A stretch of DNA of 64,000 nucleotides from Stomoxys calcitrans (lineage: Eukaryota; Arthropoda; Insecta; Diptera; Muscidae). The notes beneath the pieces were generated by a model. It was given only the letters and a program-made list of their open reading frames with translations. It was not told the DNA's origin and ran no database searches. Within the stretch, counting starts at the first letter, position 1. The number at the start of each line of letters is the position of its first letter. Made by a program: the position numbers and the translations under genes. The DNA lies in assembly GCF_963082655.1 (NCBI RefSeq), contig NC_081553.1, positions 33,273,301 through 33,337,300 on the forward strand. The letters are read 5' to 3'. Below are positions 20,384 through 33,009 of this stretch, piece after piece.

Positions 20384-22083
20384 TTTACCCACCACCGTAG
20401 AATAGGGGGTAAATTAATTTAGTCAGTCCGTTAGCAACACATCGAAATATCAATTTCCGACCCTACAAAGAATATATATATTTCGGATCGACGCAAAATT
20501 CCAAGGTGATTTAAAGATGTTCGTGTGTCTGTCCGTCGGTCTGTTGTAATCACTCTACAGCCTTCAAAAATTGATATATTGAGCTGAAATTTAGCACAAA
20601 TACGTCTTTTTGATGCACGCTGGTTAAGTTCTTGAACGGGCCAAATCGGACCATATTTGGATATAGCTGCTATATAGACCGATTTGCCGATAAAGGGACT
20701 AATGCCCATAAATGTTTTTTTTTCATCCGGTTTCGCTGAAATTTGAAACAGTGAGTAGGTTTAGGCCTCCCGAAGTCTGACCTAAATGTGATCCATATAG
20801 GACTAGATTCATATATAGCTGCCACATATACCAATCTGCCGAAAAAGGGTCTGAAGCCCATAAAAGCTTTATTTATTACACAATTTCGCTGAAATTTGAA
20901 ACAGTGGATTATTTTAATCCTCCCGACATCTGTACTAAATACAGTCCAGATCGGATATAGCTGCCATATAGACCGATCTCCCGATTAAGGGTCTGAAGCC
21001 CCTTAAAGCTTTAGTTTGAACCGATTTCGCTGAAATTTGAAACAGTAAGTAGTTTTACGCCTTCTAACATAAGATCCAAATATGGTACAGATCGGACTAT
21101 ATTTAGATATAGCTGTCATATAGACCGATCTGCCGATAAAGGGTCTGATGCCCATAACAACTTTATTTTTTACCCGATTTTGTTGAAATTTGAAACAGAT
21201 TATTTTAAGCCTCCTGACATCTGACCTTAATATGGATAAAATCGGACTATATTTAGGAATAGCTGCCATATAGACCGATCTCCTGGTAAATGGGCTAAAG
21301 CCCATAAAATCTTTATTTTTTTACCGATTTCGCTGAAATTTGAAACATTGAGTAGTTTTACGCTTAATATTGGATCCAGGTCACATTCTAATCGGAAAAC
21401 ATGCCGACAGACTTAAGGTTGCTAGCAACGGCTTTTGCAGAAGCTGTGAGGCCATCGAAGAAGAAGAGACTATAGAACCCCTTCTGTGTGTGTGTCCCGC
21501 ACTAGTAGTCAGAAGGAGTTCCACTTGAGGTTCTCATTTATTTAAGAACCAGTCTGATTTAGCGGATGTGAATATTCGTATGTTATTGGGCTTTATAAAG
21601 CGATCTGGATGAGTCAGCGGTAGGAACTAGTTCTTCTGTTCCTGTGGGATCACAATGGACGAAAACGACTAAGTGAGTCTGATGGCAGGCTGCCACTTAA
21701 ACCTAACTTAACCTAACCTTACCCATACCCAAAAGCAGTCACGTATACCGATTCCCCGATTCAAGGTCTTGCGCCTATAAAAGGTGCATAAAGGGTCCAT
21801 TGAAGGCGAGGTCTGATAAAAAAATAATCGTTATTGTAAATATTGTCCGATTTCGCTGAAATCTGGCACAGTGAGTTGTGTTAGAACATTTGAAATCCTC
21901 AGAAGGATGTCGAATGTCCATATAGTTCAGATCGGATCGGATGTTGGACCCCTCGACATCCGTACCTAGTTTGTTGCGGACCGGCCACATTTCCGTGCGG
22001 CTGGTATTTTCATACATTTTCATCGGATGTTTACAAAATGTGGTTAATATATAATATATATTCAAGGTGGTGGGTATCCAATC
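20384..22083 (-). mobile_element. Divergent family A element, interrupted by LINE DNA
   Basis: The plus strand begins TTTTACCCACCACCGTAGAA and ends GGTGGTGGGTATCC, the family A tail and head arms in reverse. In between are four to five diverged units with GCTGAAATTTGAAACAGTGA. The LINE piece at 21362-21715 splits it. No ORF of its own. Confidence 0.65.
21362..21715 (+). pseudogene. LINE C-terminal fragment with Cys/His cluster
   Basis: Translation gives IGKHADRLKVASNGFCRSCE, then EETIEPLLCVCPAL and LLGFIKRSG, the zinc-knuckle tail of I/R1-like LINE ORF2. It ends with a CCTAACTTAACCTAACCTTA tail, so it is a LINE 3' end. Confidence 0.7.
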
Positions 22084-22089
22084 TTAATG

Positions 22090-22462
22090 CGGGCTAACAC
22101 GAGGACGTAAGGTGGGAACATCTTAACGAACAGTAAGGGCAATAACTACCAGGACGGTAAAATGCGTGGAAGATGATAAGCAGTTGGAGCATTTCCTATG
22201 ACATTGCCCGGTTTTCGCGGCTAACAGACACCGGCACTTAGGTAGGACACAATACCAGACATAAACCAACTAAGGGGCTTGGTATGGAAAACAATTTGGG
22301 ATTTTATAAGCAGCACGGAATACATTTTCTTTTTCGAGTTTAATTTTTTGAATTTAGAGCGCACAACTAGCCGATTACTGGCTTAGGTGTATGTCCATAG
22401 TCGCATGAGGCGTGTAATATCAGCACCCTCTTTTCAACTTAACCTTCATCTTTGCATCTGAA
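22090..22462 (+). pseudogene. R1/I-like LINE 3' fragment
   Basis: Contains EDDKQLEHFLCHCPVFAANR, matching the Cys/His tail of the LINE at 53.5 kb, followed by its 3' UTR (GAGCGCACAACTAGCCGATT). The same 3' UTR recurs at 29797 and 53219. Confidence 0.7.
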
Positions 22463-23450
22463 TTGGCATCTCTATTGCAAAAAATTCCCGAAGAATTTTA
22501 ATTAGCGCAAACTTTGTTTTCCTTTTTGTTTCGCAAAACATTCGAACGTTTCAACTGATGGTCAGAAGTGAAGCGAAAAAGTAAAAAGTATTGCAACAGC
22601 ATACAAAGAATTCTACAAAAATCACCGAAAGTTAAACAGTTGTTCGTTCATTGGAAACCATTCACAGGGTATTACCAATGTTTGGTGAACAAAACGTTAA
22701 GCCAAAAAAACAAATCCACTGACAAACGAACAAGCAAAACATCGAGATGAACCGACAGGCAACATCCATCCACCGTTTTCAGTTGTTTGTGTGCAAATGC
22801 ATCTTCCATGCCACATGCATCCGGAATCTTCCAAGCGGATAGAATGCAGATGGTGGCGGTAGTGATGACGATGATGATGGTGCTGATGCTAATGGTGCCG
22901 ATCATTTTCGCTTTATGTACATGTCGCTCACTCACTCCACTTCCATCATCAACCGAGATTGATTTATGAATGCAAATCAAGTTTGTTGAAAACAATTTCA
23001 AAAATTTCTTGGGAAATGTGCTGGGAAAAGATATTCGTTAAATAATTGTAATAAACGCAAGAACATTTGTTTACTTTGGACAGGAAATTTTTATAATTTT
23101 CATAAAAAAAATTAAGAACATATAGCTGTGAAGAAAAATACGTTCACTGCTAAAAATTACTCAATAAAAACTTTTCATTTAAAGAAGAGAGAAGAACAAG
23201 GTCCTATTTCTTATAGTTTTACCATTGCCATTGTCGAAGTCGATTTCCTAGATTCCCCACTTTAAGCTAGCATTGAATCTGTTGTACCTTTTTAATATCC
23301 TGATAATGGTGATGCTTCTTTGACAAAGTTCGTGTCTTAAGTCTTTTGTTTTATAACACTAAACATTTCTTTAGGATTTATTGGAATAACATGGCGAATT
23401 GAAAAAAATCCAATAATAGGATCATGCGATTAGGAAATTAATGTCAACAA
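22463..23450. other. Non-repeat stretch, nothing assigned
   Basis: Lower repeat content than its surroundings. GATGATGATGG repeat near 22870. It could be an untranslated exon or intron of an unseen gene, but no splice-supported coding exon is visible. Confidence 0.35.
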
Positions 23451-24525
23451 GTAAAAAGGCGTTAAGTTCGGCCGGGCCGAACTTTGGATACCCACCACCT
23501 CGGCTATATATGTAAACCACCTTTCGTCAAAATCCGGTGCAAAACTCATAACTTATGTCCCAAATTTCGGCAACATCGGACAATAAATGCGCTTTTTATG
23601 GCCCAAAACCTAAAACCGAGAGATCGGTCTATATGGCAGCAATATCCAAATCTGGACCGATCAGTGCGATAATGCAGAAGTATGTCAAGGGGCTTAACTT
23701 AACTCACTGTCCCAAATTTCGGGGACATCGGACAATAAAAGTGTGTTTTATGGGCCTAAGACCCCAAATCGGAGGATCGGTCTATATGGCCGCTATATCC
23801 AAATCTGGACCGATCTGAGCCAAATTCACAGAGGACGTCGGAGGGCCTAAGACAACGCAATTTCAGCAAAATGGGATAATAAATGTAGCTTTTATGGGCA
23901 TATAACCCTAAATCGGAGGATCGGTCTATATGGCTGCTATATCCAAATGTGAACCGATCTGAGCCAAATTTACGGTGGATATCGAAGGGCCTAACACAAC
24001 TCACTGTCTCAAATTTCAGCAAAATCGGATAATAAATGTGGCTTTTATGGGCCTAAGACCCTAAATCTGAGGATCGGTCTATATGGCAGCTATATCCAAA
24101 TCTAGACCGATCTGAGCCAAATTGACGGAGGATGTCGAAGGGCCTAACACAACTCACTGTCCCAAATTTCAGCAAAATCGGATAATAAATGTGGCTTTTA
24201 TGGGGCTAAGACCCTAAATCGGCCGATCGATCTATATGGGGGCTATATCAAGATATAGTCCGATATAGCCCATCTTCGAACTTAACCTGCTTATGGACAA
24301 AAAAAGAGTCTGTGCAAAGTTTCAGCTCAATATCTCAATTTTTAAAGGCTGTAGCGTGATTTCAACAGACAGATGGACAGACGGACGGACATGTCTAGAT
24401 CGACTTAGATTTTTACGCTGATCAAGAATATATATACTTTATAGGGTCAGAAATGGATATTTCGATGTGTTGCAAACGGAATGACAAAATGAATATACCC
24501 CCATCCTTCGGTGGTGGGTATAAAA
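23450..24525 (+). mobile_element. Family A element, complete copy (A1)
   Basis: Head: AAGTAAAAAGGCGTTAAG, the perfect palindrome TTCGGCCGGGCCGAA, then GGATACCCACCACCTCGG. Core: four to five units of about 153 bp, each with TCGGTCTATATGGCAGCTAT and AACACAACTCACTGTC. Tail: AACAGACAGATGGACAGACG, GAATATATATACTTTATAGG, then CCTTCGGTGGTGGGTATAAA. The head ATACCCACCACC and tail GGTGGTGGGTAT are exact reverse complements. It has no gene. Confidence 0.85.
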
Positions 24526-25490
24526 AGAGACCTGTTTAAAGAGTTCTAATTGCTGATATTGTTTCACTGCTTTTTGGTCTATTGGCAGATTACGTTCGAA
24601 GATTGACAATATCTTGATATAGCTTCATATGGCCGATCTTCCGATTTAAAAATGGCCCAAAAAAATGCAATTATTACCTTACCTACCATTTTACTGAGTT
24701 TTGGCGCAGCGAGTCATGTTAAGACCCTTGATATCCGTACCGAGTATGGCTCATATGGATCGATCTTCTAATTTAAAGTCTTTTGCCCATAAAAGACGCA
24801 ATTATTACCCGAATCAACTGAAATTTCGCACAGCGAATTATGTTAAGACCCCTGTTATCCGCACCAAGTATGGTTAAGATCGGACTATATTCGGATATAG
24901 CTCCCATATACCCCTATCTCCCGATTTAAGATATGAAATGTTGACATAGTGACTTGTCTTAGGTCCCTCAACATTCATATTGAATATGGTCTAGTTCGGA
25001 CAATATCTCGATATATAGCACCATATAAACCTATCGCCCGATTTAAGGTCTAAGGCCCATATAAACCTATTTATTAAACGATTTTGCTGAAGTGGTAGAA
25101 CTATTGTTAGGCCCTTCGTCATCCATGCGGAGTATGAATTTATTTTTCTAAAGACAACATTTCAAAGAAATGTTTTAAATTTTTTCTAAAGACAAAATTA
25201 AAATTTTCTGAAACTTTCTCTCAAATTTCCAAAGAAATCAATGAAGTCAAAATTGCAAAATTGCTTTTTCTGTGGACACAAAGTTAAAAAAATGATTCTA
25301 AAAAAAAATTCTAAAGTCACAAACTCCTATGAAAAATTGTCCTAACTCAAAATTTTACTCAGGCCTGGGCTCAAACAGTTTTTTCAAACGACAAAATTTT
25401 TATAAATATTTTCTGAAGCCAAATTTGAATGAAATTTTCTTTTTATGGTGGGTATTAACTTTAGTTTTTACAATGAAACTTTATAAAAAA
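24526..25490. repeat. Highly diverged family A-like units and AT-rich degenerate repeats
   Basis: 24570-25130 holds faded units (ATATAGCTCCCATATACCCC and similar). 25140-25490 is AT-rich with repeated TTTCTAAAGACAAAATT-like words. No coding evidence. Confidence 0.5.
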
Positions 25491-25494
25491 ATGG

Positions 25495-27680
25495 TGAAAA
25501 AAAAAGACGTTAGGTTCGGTCGGGCTGAACTTTGGATACCCATTACCTCGGGTATATATGTAAACCACTGTTCATCACAATCTGGTAAAAAATGCATATT
25601 TATGCCCCCATAGCAGCTATATCGAAATATGGTCCGATTTGGACCAAATTCAGCACGGAAATATGGTCCGATTTGGACCAAATTCAGCACGGACATTGAG
25701 TAGTCTAATAATCATGGTTCAATTTTGTAAAACATAATATTGGTTCTTTTGGTAGCAATTTCCAAATATAGCTACGGAGGCCACCGTAGCGCAGAGGTTA
25801 GCATGTCCGTCTATTACGCTAAATGCCTGGTTTTGAATCCTGATAGGAACATCAGAACATTTTTCAGCTGTGGTTATCCCCTCCTAATGCTGGCGTCAGT
25901 TGTAAGGAACTTTGCCATGTATAAAGTTCTCCCCAAAAAGGTGTCGCTCTGCTGCACGCCGTTCGAACTCGGCTATAAAAAGGAGGTCCCTTATCATTGA
26001 GCTTAAAATTGAATCGGACAGCGCTGATTGATTTGTGAGAAGTTTGCCCCTGTTCCTTAGTGGAATGTTCATGGGCAAATTTGCATTTGCTTATCCAAAT
26101 ATAGACCGATCTGACCGACCGAACCATATTCGATACGAATGTCATCTGAAAATAAATGCGCCTTTTATGGGCCCAAAACCTTAAATCGAGTGATCGGTCT
26201 ATATGGCAGCTATATTTGGACCAATCTGGGCCAAATTGAAGAAGGATATCTTAGAGCCTAACACAACTTTCTGGCCCAAATTTCAGAAAAATCGGATAAC
26301 AAATGTTGCTTCTATGGGCCCTAGACCTTAAATCGAGAGATCGGTCTATATGGTAGCTATATGCAAATATGAACCGATCTGGCCCAAACTTAAGACGAAT
26401 GATGAAGGGCCCATCACAACTCTCTGTCTCAAATTTTGGCGAAATTTGACGATAAATGCGCCTTTAATGGGCCCAAGACCTTAAATCGAGAGATCGGTCT
26501 ATATGGCAGCTATATCCAAATCTGGACCGATCTGGGCCAAATTCACGAATAATGTCGAAGGGCCTAACACAACTCACTGTCCCAAATTTCAGCAAAATCG
26601 GATAATAAATGTGGCTTTTATGGGCCCAAGACCTTAAATCGAGAGATCGGTCTATATGGCAGCTATATCCAAATCTGAAGCGATCTGAACTAAATTGCTC
26701 AATTTCAGCAAAATCGGATAATAAATGTGGCTTTTATGGGCCTTACCCCCTAAATCGGCGGATCGGTCTATATGGCAGCTATACCCAAATCTGGACCGAT
26801 CTGGGCCAAATTGACAAAGGATGTCGAAGGACCTAACACAGCCCACTGTCCCAAATTTCAGCAAAATCGGATAATAAATGTGACTTTTATGGGCCTAAGA
26901 CCCTAAATCGGCGGATCGGCCCATGTGACAGCTATATCTAAATCTGGACCGATCTGGATCAAATTGAAGGAGGGTGTCGAAGGGCCTAACACAACTTTCT
27001 GTCCCAAATTTTGACTAAATCGGGAAAAAATTATCCTTTTTTGGGCCCAAAACCTTAAATCAAAAGATCGGCCTATGAGCAGCTATATCCAAATCTGGAC
27101 CGATCTGGGCTTAATTGTAGAAATATGTCGAAGGGCCTAACACAACTCACTGTCCCAAATTTCAACAAAATCGGATAATTAATGTGGCTTTTATGGGCCT
27201 AAGACCCTAAATCGGCGGATCGGTCTATGTAGCAGCTATATCTAAATCTAGACCGATCTGGATCAAATTGAAGAAGGGTGTCGAAGGGCCTAACACAACC
27301 CACTGTCCCAAATTTCAGCAAAATCGGATAATAAATGTGGCTTTTATGGGCCTAAGACCCTAAATCGGCGGATCGGTCTATATGGGGGCTATATGAAGAT
27401 ATAGTCTGATATGCCCATCTTTGAGCTTAACCTGCTTATGGTCAAGACAAGTGGACAAAATGTGCATGTGTGCAAAGTTTCAGTTCAATATCTCTATTTT
27501 TAAACACTGTAGCGTGATTTCAACAGACAGACGGATGGACATGGCTAGATCGTCTTAGATTTTTACACTGATCAAGAATATATATACTTTATAGGGTCGG
27601 AAATGGATATTTCGATGTGTTGCAAACGGAATGACATAATGAATATACCGCCATCCTTCGGTGGTGGGCATAAAAAATGG
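25495..27680 (+). mobile_element. Family A element, complete copy (A2), with nested SINE1
   Basis: Head palindrome TTCGGTCGGGCTGAAC at about 25518, then GGATACCCATTACC. About nine core units. Tail to CCTTCGGTGGTGGGCATAAA. SINE1 is inserted at 25776-26090. Confidence 0.8.
25776..26090 (+). mobile_element. SINE1 full-length copy (tRNA-derived)
   Basis: 5' head GGAGGCCACCGTAGCGCAGA with an A-box-like TAGCGCAGAGGTTAGC and a weak B box (GTTTTGAATCC). Body to GGAATGTTCATGGGCAAATT. The flanks share an 11-bp direct repeat TCCAAATATAG (four extra bases CTAC before the head). It uses Pol III-type internal promoter boxes and has no protein; it depends on a LINE for movement. Confidence 0.85.
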
Positions 27681-27724
27681 TTAAAAAATCTTTTTAAAAA
27701 AACTAAAAAAAAGCAGTAAGAAAA

Positions 27725-28818
27725 GGCAAAAGTCGGGTGGAGCCGACTATATAATACTCCACAGCACCAAGTCTATGCGGTACTCTGTTATGACTTCCAA
27801 CAACTGTGTCAAATACGTTCCAAATTGTTCAATAACCTGATATAGCTCCCATTTAATCCGATCTCCGATAACGATTTGACCTCTTGAGCCCTTATAAGCC
27901 GCAATTTTTATCCGATTTGGCTGGAATTTTGCATGCGGTAGTCTGTTAAGACTCCCAACAACTGTGCCAAGTACGGTTTGAATCGGTCTATAACCTCATA
28001 TAGCTCCCATATAAACCGATTTCCCGATTTGACCTCTTGAGCCCTTACAAGCCTCAATTGTTGTCCGATTTGGCTGAAATCTTGCATGCGATGTTCTGTT
28101 AAAATTGTCATCAACTGTGCCAAATACTGTCCAAATGGATTTATAACCTGATATAGCTCCCATATAAACCGATCTCCCGATCTCCCGATCTTCCAATTTG
28201 ACTTCTTGAGACCTTACAAGCCGCAATTTTTGTCCGATTTGGCTGAAATTTTGCATGCGGTAGTCTGTTAAAACTTTCATCAACTGTGCCAAATGCGGTT
28301 CAAATCGGTCTATAACCTGATATAAATAGCTCCCATATAAACCGATGTCCCGATTTGACTTCTTAAACCCCTTACAAGACGCAATGGTTATCCGATTTGG
28401 TGAAATTTAGCATGCAGTGTTCTGTTATGACTTCCAACAGCTTTGCCAAGTATGGTCCAAAAACCATAAAATTATGCCCTTAAGCTAAATATTGGGTTGC
28501 CCAAAAAGTAATTGCGGATTTTTTAAAAGAAAGTAAATGCATTTTGAATAAAACATAGAATGAACTTTAATCAAATATACTTTTTTTACACTTTTTTTCT
28601 AAAGCAAGCTAAAAGTAACAGCTGATAACTGACAGAAGAAAGAATGCAATTACAGAATCAAAAGCTGGGAAAAAATTTGTCAACGCCGACTATATGAAAA
28701 ATTCGCAATTACTTTTTGGGCAACCAATACATTTTGTATACATTTTTAGCATAATCCATGGTGGTGGGTTCCCAAGATTCGGCCCAGCCGAACTTACCAT
28801 GCTTTTATTTGTTGAGTC
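27725..28818 (-). mobile_element. Family B element (B2) with nested MITE
   Basis: The plus-strand right end reads ATCCATGGTGGTGGGTTCCC, then ATTCGGCCCAGCCGAA, CTTACCATGCTTTTATTTG, the B head in reverse. Units of about 153 bp. The left end is unusual: it carries a different hairpin, AGTCGG-GTGGAG-CCGACT, in place of the normal tail. The MITE at 28492-28727 interrupts it. Confidence 0.7.
28492..28727 (+). mobile_element. TA-flanked MITE (mariner-like), copy 2
   Basis: Same ends as copy 1, TA at 28490-28491 and 28728-28729. Comparison with family B copy B1 near 10945 gives an approximate empty site at a TA. Confidence 0.85.
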
Positions 28819-29796
28819 TAAAGTGTGCCTTCAAAGTCATTTTATTCGATGTAATACCTATGTTGGTAAAAAAAATGATTAGCTAATATAAAAATACTTG
28901 ATGGCCTCACCAAAAATTGTCCAATACCCAAAAAGTCAAATATGACAATGAATAAACGATCAATTAAACATGACCCCAATACATTGATCACTAAATCATG
29001 AGAATGTCTTCATTCATGGCTGAAAGTTTAACGGCATCAAGCCAAACAGCAACCCTAAAAATCAGCAAGGAAAACTGGAAACAGTTTCCCACAGTTTCAC
29101 TTCATGTCCTAAAAGTACCGCACAGTACTGCACAGTAACCATAATGATTATTATTAAATACCTACTCTTTTGACTTTTCCACCTCGTCGTTATTACAATA
29201 AAATTAAATTAAAAAATGAAAAAAAAAAAAAAAACTGGAAAAACTTCAGCCTCCATGGCTGGCTGGCTGGCTGGCCTGGTCTAGACCTAATTCCATAACA
29301 TTTTACAATCGTTGATGTAATTTGGCCATAGACTGCGTGTTTACTTGTCCAGAAGGATGAAGCGGCAGTAGTCAGAGTTCACTTTGGCCTGGACAATGAG
29401 GGACAAGAAAGAAAAGCTCAACACCACCCCCCAATGCTATGGTGGCTAAACAGATATTGCCAAATTTGATTAAAAAATCATAGTAGAGAGAGAGAGAGAG
29501 AGAGAGAGGCCATTAAGTTTTTTTTTTTGTTCAGACAAACTTTGACCTCCATCTATTAAAAGACTGCCTTACTAACAACTGACTGGACAGAAATAGCCTA
29601 CAATCCTTTGCTGAACATTTTGTTGGGCAATTTGAAAGTTTGTAATAAAAATTTTTTTGGTGTACAAAAGAATAGAAGGTTGGCGAGGTAGAGGTAGAAT
29701 GGTTGGCGAACATTTTGTTCCCTACTTAAAGAAACAAGATGGCATTTATCAAACTTTTGGCAAGATTTGGCATGATCGGCTTTCCTACAACTTATG
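28819..29796. other. Non-repeat stretch with simple repeats
   Basis: Contains an A run at about 29219-29235, a CTGG/GGCT short tandem at about 29258, an AG dinucleotide run at 29484-29508 and a T run after it. No gene recognised. Confidence 0.45.
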
Positions 29797-29918
29797 GTAG
29801 GTTAGGTTAGGTTGAAAAGAGGGTGCAGATATTAATCCGCCCCATGCCACTATGGACATACACCCAAGCCAGTAATCGGCTTGTTGTGCGCTCAAAAAAC
29901 TATAATGTAACCTCTAAC
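29797..29918 (-). repeat. R1/I-like LINE 3' UTR, solo copy
   Basis: The minus strand ends in ...CCTCTTTTCAACCTAACCTA. Same 3' UTR as at 22330-22462 and 53219-53343, but here no coding part precedes it. It is a very short 5'-truncated insertion. Confidence 0.65.
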
Positions 29919-29919
29919 A

Positions 29920-31985
29920 AGTAAAAAGACATTAAGTTCGGCCGGGCCGAACTTTGGATACCCACCACCTCGGGTATATATGTAAACCACCTTTCATGAA
30001 AATCCGGTGGAAATTGCATACCTTATGTCCCATACCAGTTATATCGAAATAAGTTCCGATTTGGACCAAATACTAATAAGTACAGTAGCTATATCTAATA
30101 ATAAACCGATCTGAACCATATATGACACGGATGTCGAAAAGCCAAACATAGGTCAATGTGTCAAATTTCAGTTAAATCGGATTATAAATGCGCCTTTTAT
30201 GGGGCCAAGACTATAAATCGAGGTATCGGTCTTCATGGCAGCTATATCCAAATCTGGACCGATTTGGGCCAAGTAGCAAAAAAATGTCGAAGAGCCTAAC
30301 ACAACTCACTGTCCCAAATTTCGGCGAAATCGGACAATACATGCGCCGTTTATTGGCCTAAAACCTCAAATCGAGAGATCGGTCCCAAATTTCTGCAACA
30401 TCGGACAATAAATGCGCTTTTTATGGCCCCAAAACCTAAAACCGAGAGATCGGTCTATATGGCAGCTATATCTAAATCTGGACCGATCTGTGCCATAATG
30501 CAGAAGTATGTCAAGGGGCTTAACTTAACTCACTGTCCCAAATTTTCGCACAATCGGACAATAAATGCTCCTTCATGGGCCTAAGACCCTAAATTGGAGG
30601 ATCGGTCTATATGGCAGCTATATCCAAATCTGAACCGATCTAGGCCAAATTGACGTAGGATGTTGAAGGGCCTAACACAACTCACTGTCCCAAATTTCAG
30701 CAAAATCGGACAATAAATGTGGCTTTTATGGTCTTTAGACCATAAATTGGAGGATCGGTCTATATGGCAGCTATATCCAAATCTGAACCGATCTAGGCCA
30801 AATTGACGAAGAAAGTCGAAGGGCCTAACACAACTCACTGTCCCAAATGTCATCAAAATCGGATAATAAATGTGGGCCTCAGACCTAAATTAGAGAATCG
30901 GTCTATATGGCAGCTATATCCAAATCTGAACCGATCTAGGCCAAATTGACGAAGAAAGTCGAAGGGCCTAACACAACTCACTGTCCCAAATGTCATCAAA
31001 ATCGGATAATATATGTGGTTTTTATGGGCCTCAGACCTAAATTAGAGAATCGGTCTATATGGCAGCTATATCCAAATCTGAACCGATCTAGACCAAATTG
31101 ACGATGGATGTCAAAGGGCCTAACACAACTCACTGTATCAAATTTTAGCAAAATCGGATAATAAATGTGGCTTTTATGGGCCTAAGACCCTAAATTAGAG
31201 GATCGGTCTATATGGCAGCTATATCCAAATCTGGACCGATCTGAGCCAAATTGACGAAGGATGTCGAAGGGCCTAACACAACTCACTGTCCTAAATGTCA
31301 TCAAAATCGGATAATAAATGTGGTTTTTATGGGCCTCAGACCTAAATTAGAGAATCGGTCTATATGGCAGCTATATCCAAATCTGAACCGATCTAGGCCA
31401 AATTGACGAAGGATGTCAAGGGGCGTAACACAACTCACTGTCTCAAATTTTAGCAAAATCGGATAATAAATGTGGCTTTTATGGGCCTAAGACCCTAAAT
31501 TGGAGGATCGGTCTATATGGCAGCTATATCCAAATCTGGACCGATCTGAGCCAAATTGATGAAGGATGTCGAAAGGCCTAACACAACTCACTGTCCGAAA
31601 TTTCAGCAAAATCGAATAATAAATGTGGTTTTTATGGGCCTAAGACCCTAAATCGGCGGATTGGTCTATATGGCAGCTATATCCAAATATGGACCGATCT
31701 GGGCCAAATTCACGATTGATGTCGAAGGGCCTAAAACAACTCACTGTCCCAAATTTCAGCAAAATCGGATAATAAATGTGCATCCATAATCCATAAGAGC
31801 ATATGGATCTTATGGATGCATTAGACCCTAAATCGGCGGATCGGTCTATATGGGGGCTATATCAAGATATAGTCCGATCCTCGAACTTAACCTGCTTATG
31901 GACAAAAAGAGAATCTGTGCAAAGTTTCAGCTCAATTTTTGAAGACTGTAGCGTGATTTCAACAGACAGACAGACGGACATGTCT
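29920..31985 (+). mobile_element. Family A element (A3), tail cut by a LINE
   Basis: Head AAGTAAAAAGACATTAAG, TTCGGCCGGGCCGAA, GGATACCCACCACC. About eleven core units. The tail runs to GACATGTCTAGATCGTCTTA and then stops at the LINE copy that starts at 31986. The terminal GGTGGTGGG arm is missing. Confidence 0.75.
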
Positions 31986-32969
31986 AGATCGTCTTAGACT
32001 CGTCTTCTCACGATCTGGATCCCCCCATAGGATTTTCGCCGTCCGCACCCATTTTACATAAGAAAGTACTATGTGTCCTGTCATGATACCAATAGCTACA
32101 CTGACCTCCTTCTTGCTTCCGTTCAGTAATAGCCTCGTCTTCTCAAGATCTGGATCCCCCCATAGGATTTTCGCCGTCCTACCGACCGTTTCGCTGTTCC
32201 ACAATGTTGCATGCGCATTCGTCGCCCACTCCCTTAACTTGGACTGCGTCGGCCCGAAAGGCTTCGGGTTAACCAAGTTTATTGACTGCAGTCCTCTGGC
32301 CTTTACCGCCAAATCGTCTGCCCTTTCATTTCCCCTTACTCCCTTATGGCCCGGCACCCAAACGATGCCGATTTTGCCATCCTCAGAGAAGGCGTTAGTC
32401 TCCTTCTTACACTGCAAGACTGTTCGTGACTTTACCGTCCTGGTTGCTATTGAACTTATGGCAATTTTACTGTTCGCAAAGATGTTCACACTCGACGCTC
32501 TCGCGTTAGCACCACACCACTTCACGCATTCCGCGATCGCCCGGATCTCCGCCTGCAGTACCGTATTATGGTCAGGCAGCCTAAAATAGATTTCAGTATC
32601 TGGGTTCTCAATGTAAACCCCCAGGCCCACTCTGTCCTCTAGCATTGATCCATCTGTGTAACATGATCTTCCAGATGGCAATACTAGGATTCCGTCAATC
32701 AAAAACTGTGCTGATGGCAGCAATGCCTCGCATTCGACTTCATCTCTTCATCTCTGGTATCCGATCGGAAACCTCTTCCCTTCCTTCCCGGTTTCCTATC
32801 GTCGCCTCGATTATACCGCGATGGTGTGAGATGCACCCAACCTCAATCCATTCTCCCATAGCCTTGAGTCTTATAACCGCAGTCGCTGCCTCACACTTAA
32901 TCTGTGTGTCAATGGGTCGGATATCTAGAATAGTTTCCAGTGTGAGGTAACCTGCAAGAGGTCACCGTA

Positions 32970-33009
32970 GCTCAGAGTTTAGCATATCCGCCTATGACGC
33001 TGGAGTCAC
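32970..33009 (+). repeat. SINE1 head remnant at the shared LINE site
   Basis: GAGGTCACCGTAGCTCAGAG and TATCCGCCTATGACGCTG match the start of SINE1. It joins the LINE at the same base as the complete SINEs at 54454 and 63031. The rest is replaced by a tandem array. Confidence 0.75.

Noticed and set aside
21690..21720. Telomeric TTAGG-type repeat
   Set aside because: Only two or three imperfect CCTAA words at the end of a LINE. Flies of this group do not use TTAGG telomeres, and no array is present.
22787..22969. Small membrane protein (MQMVAVVMTMMMVLMLM-like frame)
   Set aside because: The hydrophobic run is the translation of a GATGATGATGG simple repeat. No upstream gene signals.
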